Notes under the pieces: model-generated
Database searches by the model: none
Seen by the model: only the letters and a program-made list of their open reading frames with translations
Told to the model about the DNA's origin: nothing
NCBI GenBank assembly: GCA_037367355.1
Contig: CM074697.1
Coordinates: 62,001 to 126,000 of the forward strand
Length of the DNA: 64,000 nucleotides
Direction of reading: 5' to 3'
Source of the DNA: Neoscytalidium dimidiatum
Taxonomy: Eukaryota; Ascomycota; Dothideomycetes; Botryosphaeriales; Botryosphaeriaceae
Made by a program: the position numbers and the translations under genes
Part shown: one piece after another, positions 56,301 to 64,000 of the stretch
Numbering within the stretch: the stretch's first letter is position 1
How the letters are laid out: every line of letters begins with the position of its first letter

Positions 56301-58292
56301 GATCCGAGCAGCATACTTTGCCTAATCGAAAGCTTCATCAGCTAGCATCTACTAACCTTGATAATCCACTTAGGGCAAAGCCAATGAGCTTGCTACAGCT
56401 GACGGAAGAGACGAAGACTTTCCCAGGAGGCCTTATATGTGTATAAAATTATGCGCAGGCAACCGCTACTATGATGTTGTACTGACTACTTAAGGGATAG
56501 GAGAGAAGGCGAAGGTTGACTACAGATGTAAGAAATAAGAGTCTGCACAAAATTTCTGCTAATTCTGCTGGCAATTGTAGTCTGCAAGAGCTTTCGCCGG
56601 CCTTCCGCTGGTCTGGGCATCGTCTGGAGCATATACATGCGTATCCTCCTCGCATTACAACTTTTCGAAGGCCCTACAATCGCCTATTCTGCTCCACCGT
56701 ACGAGAGCTATTGTCTGAGTGGAGGAGATAGGAGAAAATGAAAAGGCCGCCACTTCACCGTCTCGAAGTCGCAGCTCGTTTGTTCCGAAGTTTTGTTCCC
56801 ATCCTGTTTCAATAACCAGTTGCAGCTCTGACGAATTGTTCTGTGATCAACTTCTCTGTAGTCTCATACTCACCATGCTTCTGTATAATTCGAAGGTGAG
56901 TCTGGGTAAGGTGATTGTCTTATATTAGTAGTAAATGCTGTATTAGTTACTTACTGTTTGAGAGTGGATAAGGACATGAGCTCACCGTATGGTCACGAAT
57001 GCGCCGGCCCTTCCCAATCACATCCTTGTCTAAAAGGCTCACCTTTCGAAGACACCAATCTTGTACTTCAGGGCAGCACAGAGGAGGCTTCCCGAGCGTC
57101 TGCCAATGCTGCCAAGTTTCTCCGTTCAAATTCGGCGACGGTCAGATACAGACGCAACATCTATCGGCTTCCAGGCCCACGAACCCAACCTTACCTTCCA
57201 CTCCTAGCTAGGAGGTAACCCTTGTCGTTGAGCCTCTTCGACTGTTTGCGAGGGCCAGAGCTTCAGGCAATACCAGCGCCCAAGCTCCTCTGATGCTGAC
57301 GAATAGTAAATCTACTTTTAGGCTCCTAAATGGTTCGACAACCTTCTTCACGGCTCACCCGCATGCCACAGCAAGCTCTGCATCTTATACATCCAGGAGA
57401 AGGTGCAGCAAGCAGCGCTGCTCTAAGGTCGTCGGCAAAATCTCCTAGCAAGACTTCCCAGACCCAGACTCCTGAAAGGGTCGTTGGGATGACAACCATC
57501 GCCTCTCCGTGCTTGTCCGCAACCTCCTGCTCAATCCGTCGAGCTGCTGAACGTAATATTACGAACGCCACCAGCGCACTCAAAGAGTGCCCGACTGTAC
57601 CGTTGCCGAACCCTTCGTTGCATGTGGACCCTAGCTCAGAATATCCTCCTCCCCTGACATGGCGCTCCTTGGTGCCCGCGCAGAGAACGGAAATCGCAGA
57701 TTCCCGGGAGGGATAACGTATAGCCTATAGATGCAGCAGTCAGTGACGGACGGCATGCTTGCCGTGCCCATAGCTTCGATGGGATCATGTCCTTCCTGGG
57801 ACGGCTCGACGGACTCCAAGCGTTTCCGTGCCTTGAAATGTTTCATCAGACTCCGCCCTGACTGAGCTATCACGGTAAGTCTTCGCTATCGTCTTCGCTT
57901 GACGAAATCATAAGTAGCAGTATCCAATAGAAAACGATGAAGAACTTCGTAATCTCTCCTTCAGCGGGCGGTGCTTCTACGAAGCGGGAATCAGACTAAG
58001 ACTTGAAAATTTCATTTCGATCATTGTGATCCATGCTACTGTGCACATGCTCATAATAGCGTACTCCTCGTCTCGGATGTCCGGTCATACACAGCACCAA
58101 GGAACCTTACGTGAAAGCGCGCACACTCACACCAGTAAGGCGCAAACCCCCATCAGGCTTGCACATTATCTCCGCTCCCTTCAAGCAAAGAAGAAGAACA
58201 AGAAGAAAAGAACAGGAGAGATAGATCAACCAAGCCGATCCATCACAGCCAGATCCATACACGCAAACAACCTCCCTCTCTCCTCCCCATAC

Positions 58293-59225
58293 TCAACACC
58301 GTCCCTCCGCCACGGCATCCCAGCCTACCAGCCTATTCGCCACGTCGACCACGTACGCCGGCTTGCCCCACTGGCCGATGACGCGCAGGTCGGTCGGATC
58401 GGGCACACTGCCGGAATTGTACGCGCGCAGGGCCGGCCAGGGCGCGCCGTACACACCCATCCAGTAGGCCAGGCCGGGCCCGCCGGCGGGCCAGATGCCG
58501 TCGTGCCCCTGCACACCGTCGCGCAGCATGGTCTCGATGCTGGCGGCCGGGTCCTGCGGGTCGTAGGGCCTGCTGCCGGGCGGGCCTTGCATGATGCCGC
58601 AGTTGAGGGGCGTGCCGTCGGGGGCGGCGCTGGTGCAGTGGGTGGAGAGAATGCCCGAGGATTCTTGGAGGATGATGGCCAGGATGAGGCGGGCGTCGAG
58701 GTGCGTGGAGGCGGCGACGGCGAGGATCTTGTCGTGGATGATGGAGACGATAGAGGCGCCGGTGGGGGCGGTGAGCGTGGTGGAGGGGTTGTTGGAAGTG
58801 ATGACCGAGGCGGCGTAGGTCCAGAGGGTTTCGAAGGGGAGCCAGTCGCTGATTGGTGGGTAGTTATCGTTGGTGAAGCAGCGGTAGGTGGAGGTGATGC
58901 CGCTGGGAGTCACGTCGTTGTTAAGCGCGTAGGTGCGCGTGAGGTCCCATGGGTCGTTCTGAGAGGGACCGTTATTGTTGGTGTTGTCCTTGTCATCTCC
59001 AGTTGGATGATACCAGGTGAGAGCATCGGGATTGGTGATGACGGAGTTTTGGAAGTAGGCGCGGGGAGCGATGTTATTGTTGGTGTTGACGGTTGTCGCG
59101 TCCGAGCGGGCGGTTGGAGCCGCGAAAGCCAGCGCCAGGATGGCGGAGAGAGCGAGAAAGAAAATCTGGTACCGATTTAGTGGCTGGAGGTAGAGAACAT
59201 ACTAGAAGGCGTAGGGACATACCAT
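58293..59225 (-). CDS. Secreted lysozyme-like / transglycosylase-like protein
   Basis: Minus-strand exons 59223-59225 (only the ATG) and 58293-59165 give 291 residues. The join makes a signal peptide, MIFFLALSAILALAFAAPTA. The mature part has an Asn/Thr-rich lead (TTVNTNNN, DKDNTNNNG) and a lysozyme-superfamily domain: HLDARLILAIILQESSG with candidate catalytic Glu169, then CGIMQGP, and a C-terminal WDAVAEGRC. Fungal proteins of this SLT-like type are secreted and may cut peptidoglycan or chitin-like polymers; activity is unproven. A longer in-frame start upstream (to 59435) would destroy the signal peptide and is less likely. The long frame on the opposite strand (58026-59180) is a shadow. 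Confidence 0.83.
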
Positions 59226-60675
59226 TCTGTATGAAGATCTTGAGAAGCTGGTGGTGTGCGTGCGAATGAATGGAGATAGAAGCGGTGGTTGAGAGAAGGT
59301 GTCTTCACCCACGCGCAACTTCCAAAAGTGACGGGCTAGCCGGTTTGGTAGGGCAGCCGCAGTCAGAGACACGCCACCTTCTGTCCGAAGTTCAACTTCT
59401 GTCCAGATCGGGAAAGAACCAGAGAGAATGGACAACTGACAGCTCGACCAGAAGAAAGCACAAATTCAGAGACAACATGCAAGGAAAAGTTAAAGAGTGG
59501 TGAGGTAGAAAGTACACGTAGTCATTGAGAAAGAAACATGGCTTTATAGATGAGAGATCTTGGGGAGCTCCCAACGTTGGAGGTTGCCCTCTTCCTGCAG
59601 GCAGTAAGAAGGCTAATTCGAGAACCAACATTCTGCTCGGCATACTTCTTTCATTCCAGCCCCCGTCGAGTCTTCAGGCATGGCAGGTACTATACCGTGG
59701 CTGAGCTTGAACTCGGCTGGTAAGTCATGGCCAACCAGAAGCTCAACTGAGTTACGTATCTAAGCCGCGTCGTACTTGGCCTGAAAACGTAGTGGCAGAG
59801 CTGATCTAGACCTGATGTCACCCTCCCTCGAGAGCAGAAACGGCTTGCACGTCACGTCCGTCTGAGCTTGGCGCATGCGGCTCAGCTAGCGAGCTCTCGT
59901 AAGGTGCCGGTTTTAGTCTGTTGTGAAACAAAGGTGGCCTTCTTGGAATGCGGCGTTGAGTTGGTGTTTGGGGTCCAGAACGTTAATGTGGGGGCGAGAT
60001 GCAGTTTGCAGCTTTGCAAAAAGACCCAAAATAGGGGTTTGGCTTGCGCCACTGCCGCCGCCCTTACATTTCAGTTTCGAGATCGATGGCGCAAGTGTTG
60101 GAGGATTTTGCCTGGAGCGGGAGGTGGAGTGCTGGGGTGAAGGGATTTGAAGGTACAATTCGACCATTCGACCATACGACCCAATCGTCCGACTGCCGGG
60201 GAAGAGCAACTAGGGTGGATAAAGTAGGTGGAGATATTAACACAGCTTTTAAATGGCTGCCATGCAGTGAGGAATAGAGATATGGTGCGGATGTGCTGTG
60301 AGTCGCCGATCGTGGTAGGGCGAGGCGGAGGTCAGAGACATATATATCTCGTGCCATCGCAGCCTCCATGTTTTCACAAAAGTAGCTAAATGTTAACAGC
60401 TTGGTGGCGAGACACATGTGACGGATAGAGAGGCTGTCATTGAGCACACTGGATACAAGGCGACTGATTGTCGACCGCCGTTCTGAAATGTTGATGACGC
60501 AGTGCGGTGCGGTGGGTGCGGAAGTCCGGGCGGAGAAGCTGAGGGTCTACTTGTGTACGAGTGGTGGCCCGTGCCCTGGATCCGCGCGGCTTACGTTTCC
60601 TCTAGCCAGAGCTCCAGCGTAGCAACATCTCGACGCTCTCTACAGTCCAGCACCACCCATCGCACCTTGAAGACA
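59226..60675. promoter_or_regulatory. Divergent upstream region
   Basis: About 1.45 kb between the lysozyme-like gene (-) and the Swp1 gene (+). No coding unit is recognised. Confidence 0.5.
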
Positions 60676-61652
60676 ATGCGGTTCTCGTTTCTGTCATCGC
60701 TTCTGCTCGTTGGAGCTAGCGCCGTCTCGGCCGCCTCATCCTGGGGCTTCGACGACGCCACGCTCACCGCTACCTCTAAAGGCTCCGGTGTTGGCAGCGG
60801 CCTGAAGGAGAAGTCCGCTCTCCCCCATTGACTGCCATTGATGACATCCCGACACTAATAACGAATTTTACAGGTTCGGCCCTAAGTCTCCCATCGAGAA
60901 ACCCGTCGTGCTGGGCGCCCAGGACACCCTGAAGCTCATCCTCACCACCGTCGAGGGCAAGAAGCCCAAGCGCCCGCACCAGGCTTTCCTGACCCTCACC
61001 GAGCCCACAACCGGGCTGGAGGACTCTTTCGCCCTGAGCATCAAGGAAAATGGCAAGGGCAAATTAGAGCTGGTGTGTCTGCCTCTCCAATTCACAGAAC
61101 AATCTGCTAACGTGATGCCGACAGACGCAAAAGGACCTCCCCGTTCAATTCCTCACCAGCTCCTCCCCAGTCAAAGCCTCTCTCGTCATCGCCTCCTTTG
61201 GCTCCACCGCTCCCTACAAATCAGCCGTTTTCGACCTTGATGTCCAGCGTGACCCCAACGTGCCCCTCGCAGCTCCCGAGCCTCCAGTGCGCTACGGCAA
61301 GAAGGACGAGATCCACCACATCTTCAAGTCGGACCCGCGCAACCCGCCCAAGGTCATCACCCTCTTCTTCACTGCTGCCGTTGTCGCTACGCTACCCATT
61401 CTCTTCGGCGCCTGGGCTGTGCTGGGCGCCAACATCTCGCACGCGCCCAAGGCCTTTGGCGCCGCTCCCGTCTCGCACGGCCTGTTCTACGGTTCCATCG
61501 TCGCGCTCGAGGGCATCTTCTTCCTGTACTACACCACCTGGAACCTGTTCCAGACTCTCCCGGCGGCCGCTGCTGTGGGACTCGTTGCTTACATCAGCGG
61601 TAGCCGTGCGCTGTCTGAGGTTCAGGAGCGGAGGCTGGCTGGTCTGAGATAA
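60676..61652 (+). CDS. SWP1: Oligosaccharyltransferase subunit, Swp1 / ribophorin II
   Basis: Exons 60676-60812, 60874-61072 and 61125-61652 give 287 residues, the length of yeast Swp1. A signal peptide (MRFSFLSSLLLVGASAVSA) leads a luminal beta domain (PVVLGAQDTLKLILTT, RPHQAFLTLTEP, DLPVQFLTSSSPVKASLVIA). YGKKDEIHHIFKSDPRNPPK precedes three C-terminal membrane helices (TLFFTAAVVATLPILFGAW, LFYGSIVALEGIFFLYYTTW, AAAVGLVAYISG). It is a non-catalytic subunit of the ER complex that transfers the N-glycan to Asn. Intron 1 has an unusual donor, GTCCGC, but the protein continues without loss. Ends 261 bases from the convergent ABC gene. Confidence 0.93.
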
Positions 61653-61913
61653 GCCAATTACATCTGCTGGATTCCTTGTTTTGGAAGCGATATGCTGCAT
61701 TGGAAGAGCGCCGATGTTCAAAGTGTTGATATCTGGGAAAGATAGCGAGCAAAACAAAAAGTTCGAAATGAAAAAAGCTACATATTTTAGGGCCTCCCTA
61801 CTCCGAATTCGCTTCCTCACAGTTAGGAGATTGCAATAACGCGAAATCTAAACCTCCGTATACTCTCATGTCGAGATTATGCTAACGACTACTTTCTCAT
61901 CAGACTTCTCTCC

Positions 61914-64000
61914 CTACCACAGCCCACTTCTTCGGCTCCTCGCCATAACCTCCAATCTACTCTCCTCCAATATTCTGCTCTCCCTTCTTTCCCTTCTCTC
62001 TCTCTTCAGTCTCCTCTTCTCCTCTCTCTCCGCCTCGATAGCCTCCGGTGGCGGTCCATCGTCCTCGCCTTCCAGCCCACCCTTCAACAACTTAGCAAAC
62101 TCCCCACCCCTCCTCCGACTCAACTCCGCAAAACCCCCCTCCTCAACCACCCTCCCCTGATCAAGCATGACCACCCTATCCGCCACCTCCATCATCTCCC
62201 TTGCATGCGTAATCATAATCACCGTCATCCCCACCCCCGCACCACCCGCACGACCACCTTTCCTCCCTTCCCCAACCAACCTCCGCACCGTCTCCCTCAC
62301 CACGCGCGCGCTCTCCACATCCAGCGCGCTCGTCGCCTCGTCCAGCACCAACACGTCCGGCCGCCGGCACAGCGCCCGCGCAATCGCCACCCGCTGCGCC
62401 TGCCCGCCGCTCAACCCCACGCCACCACCATCCCCGATCAGCGTGTCGTACCCGGCCGGCAGGCTCTCCACGAACTCGTCCACGCCGGCCGCCCGCGCCG
62501 CGTCCCGCACGCGGTCGCGCGACGCGTCGGCGCCGCGCAGCCCGTACGCGATGTTCTCGGCGACGGTGCCGGGGAGGAGGGCGGGCGTCTGGCCGACGAG
62601 GGCGACGCGCGCGCGCAGGGCGGCCGTGTGCAGGTGGCGGATGTCGCGGCCGGAGAGCGTGATGCCCGGCGGACCACCGGCGGCGGCGGCGGCGGCGGGC
62701 GACGGGGGCGGCGGGGCGTCGTACAGCTTCAGCAGCAGGGCCGCGAGGGTCGACTTGCCGGAGCCGGAGCGGCCGACGACGGCGACGGCGGTGCCGGCGC
62801 GGACGGCGGTCGTGAGGGCGCGGAGGACCGGGGCGGAGGGGCGCGACGGGTAGGCGAAGGTGAGGGCGTGGAAGGCGATGTCGCCGACGCGCGGGAGGCG
62901 CGTGGTGCCGCCGCTCTCGTGGGAGGCGCGGCGGCCGGTCAGGGGCAGGCGCGCGAGGCGGAGGAGGCGCGTCGCGGTCGCGCGGGAGGAGCCCATCTGC
63001 GGGACCATGGCGATGATGACGTTGACGTTGGTCATGGACATGGTGAGCTCGGCGAAGACCTGGAGGACGGCGGGGGTCGGGGAGTCGCCCGAGGCGACGA
63101 GGACGGCGCCGTAGCGGAAGAGGAGCGCGGTGACGGCGAAGATGACGGAGTCGGTCAGCCCGAAGAAGAGGCCGCAGAGGAGCGCGCGCCGGGCGCCGCG
63201 GGCGAAGATGCGGCGGGTCGCGACGAGGTATCGGCGCCGGAGGGCGCGCTCGAGGGCGAGGCCGCGCACCGTCTTGATGCGGGCGAGCGCGTCGCCCAGC
63301 ACCGCCGTCGCCGCGTCGTCGGCCTCGTTCAGCAGCTGCTCCTGCCGCCCGCTCACCCGGTTGAACGCGACCGTGATCAGGTAGAACAGCGGCGCCACGG
63401 CCAGCCCGACCAGCGACAGCTTCCACGCCGAGGCGAGCGACCACGCGATCGCCGTGCCCATCATCAGCACCGCCATCAGCACCGCGCCCGCGAACCGGCC
63501 CACCAGGTTGCGCATCTCCTCGGCGCAGTAGTCCAGCGCCTCGCACAGCGACTCGGCGCCGTTGCCCGGCGCGTCGAAGAAGGCGCGCGGCTGCGCGAGG
63601 ATGGCCCGCATCGCCGCCCGCCGCACCGCGTGCACCCACGCCTGCGCCGCGTACTCGAGCACGAAGTGCGACAGGTAGTTGGCCGTCGCGTCGACCACGG
63701 CGATGCCCAGGATCGCCAGGCTGTACGCCAGCGCCCGGCGCGCCCGGTCCGGCCCCCGCACGTAGAACGTCGTCAGCAGCTTGTTGAAGACGAAGGCAAA
63801 GACCGGCGTCGCGACGGCGTGCGTGATGCAGGCCAGCAGGCCGACGAGGACCAGGAGGCGCTGCGGCCAGGTCAGGCGGGGGAGCACGTCCGACAGGATT
63901 TGTCGGTACGTGAGGAGGTCGTCGCCTTTCGTCCGCTTGGAGGCTGACCCTACGAAGGGGAAGGGGAGCTTGGATAAGAGGCGCGCGGCGGGCGATCGAG
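61914..64000 (-). CDS. ABC transporter (MDR/Ste6 type), C-terminal half, runs off the window
   Basis: The minus-strand frame is open from the right edge to TAG 61914-61916, about 695 codons. It gives one membrane domain of six helices (from RLLVLVGLLACITHAVATPV to NVNVIIAMVPQMGSS) and one complete nucleotide-binding domain. That domain has Walker A GRSGSGKST, Q-loop VALVGQTPALLPGTVAEN, signature LSGGQAQRVAIARAL, Walker B VLVLDEATSALD and the H-loop MITHAREM. A basic tail (KRRLKRERRERRES) follows. SKLPFPFVGSASKRTKGDD at the edge looks like the linker from a first half, so the whole gene is probably a full-length transporter of the a-pheromone/multidrug type. An Ala8 insertion follows the Walker A region. 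Confidence 0.9.
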   Translation of the reverse strand, partial: RSPAARLLSKLPFPFVGSASKRTKGDDLLTYRQILSDVLPRLTWPQRLLVLVGLLACITHAVATPVFAFVFNKLLTTFYVRGPDRARRALAYSLAILGIAVVDATANYLSHFVLEYAAQAWVHAVRRAAMRAILAQPRAFFDAPGNGAESLCEALDYCAEEMRNLVGRFAGAVLMAVLMMGTAIAWSLASAWKLSLVGLAVAPLFYLITVAFNRVSGRQEQLLNEADDAATAVLGDALARIKTVRGLALERALRRRYLVATRRIFARGARRALLCGLFFGLTDSVIFAVTALLFRYGAVLVASGDSPTPAVLQVFAELTMSMTNVNVIIAMVPQMGSSRATATRLLRLARLPLTGRRASHESGGTTRLPRVGDIAFHALTFAYPSRPSAPVLRALTTAVRAGTAVAVVGRSGSGKSTLAALLLKLYDAPPPPSPAAAAAAGGPPGITLSGRDIRHLHTAALRARVALVGQTPALLPGTVAENIAYGLRGADASRDRVRDAARAAGVDEFVESLPAGYDTLIGDGGGVGLSGGQAQRVAIARALCRRPDVLVLDEATSALDVESARVVRETVRRLVGEGRKGGRAGGAGVGMTVIMITHAREMMEVADRVVMLDQGRVVEEGGFAELSRRRGGEFAKLLKGGLEGEDDGPPPEAIEAEREEKRRLKRERRERRESRILEESRLEVMARSRRSGLW

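Larger units (their letters stand above)
52615..58292. other. 5.7-kb region without a recognisable gene
   Basis: The longest gene-free stretch here. The left third is GC-rich with heptamer arrays at 52701 and 53323, a T-run at about 53240 and an A-run at about 53805-53822. The rest has mixed composition without the CpA loss of the RIP island. Frames up to 170 codons exist on both strands (for example 55185-55697 + and 54987-55397 -), but none resembles a family or splices well. It may hold non-coding RNA, decayed repeats or lineage-specific genes. Confidence 0.5.

Noticed and set aside
58026..59180. 384-codon plus-strand frame
   Set aside because: Antisense to the lysozyme-like gene, Gly/Val-rich in its core, with no recognisable domain.
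62205..63947. 580-codon plus-strand frame
   Set aside because: Antisense to the ABC transporter, whose Walker and signature motifs are all present on the minus strand.

Overview
The window is nuclear DNA of a filamentous ascomycete (Pezizomycotina; a Dothideomycete is my best guess). The evidence is genes split by many short GT..AG introns of about 40-180 bases, intact fungal families (HET, fungal rhodopsin-like, LaeA-like methyltransferase, Kha1 antiporter, Swp1, Ste6/Mdr-type ABC transporter), and a left edge that carries the mark of repeat-induced point mutation. I found no operons, CRISPR arrays, rRNA genes or tRNA genes that I could support. All exon models come from reading frames, splice consensus and family knowledge; none has been checked against transcripts.

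Layout. 1-735 is an AT-rich, RIP-saturated repeat. 2491-4190 (+) is a lactonase-like metallo-beta-lactamase. 5198-9046 (+) is a large BRCT nuclear protein. 10590-12106 (+) is a LaeA-like methyltransferase, which converges on 13300-15109 (-), an acyl-CoA dehydrogenase with an N-terminal cytochrome b5 domain. That gene is divergent from 16717-18029 (+), a zinc alcohol dehydrogenase. 19094-19667 (+) is a small cupin. 22227-24998 (+) is a secreted GH92 alpha-mannosidase. 26195-29131 (+) is a Kha1-type K+/H+ antiporter. 31538-33803 (+) is a rhodopsin-like membrane protein. 34841-36618 (+) is a frame-broken HET gene facing 36806-37563 (-), a YjlB-type cupin. 38358-40274 (+) is a serine carboxypeptidase. 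40627-42217 (-) is a 3-beta-HSD-like dehydrogenase with a GC-AG intron. 43964-44734 (+) is an orphan protein. 45379-46845 (+) is an AT-hook protein with a C-terminal membrane segment. 47337-48720 holds dead copies of an SDR gene and an NmrA-like gene. 49982-52614 (-) is a Tgl4-type patatin lipase. 52615-58292 has no gene I can recognise. 58293-59225 (-) is a secreted lysozyme-like protein. 60676-61652 (+) is the Swp1/ribophorin II subunit of oligosaccharyltransferase. 61914-64000 (-) is the 3' part of an ABC transporter that runs off the window.

The genes do not form one pathway. Housekeeping genes (Swp1, Kha1, the lipase, the BRCT protein) are mixed with secreted hydrolases (GH92, S10, lysozyme-like) and accessory families (LaeA-like, HET, SDR/NmrA relics). 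The most unusual signals are structural: four separate arrays of different GC-rich heptamers; a repeated switch from C-rich to G-rich coding strand within single exons; homopolymer tracts inside many introns; a membrane-spanning extension in frame after the GH92 stop; complementary GAAA/CTTT repeats flanking two carboxypeptidase exons; and a 19-bp hairpin upstream of the HET gene.
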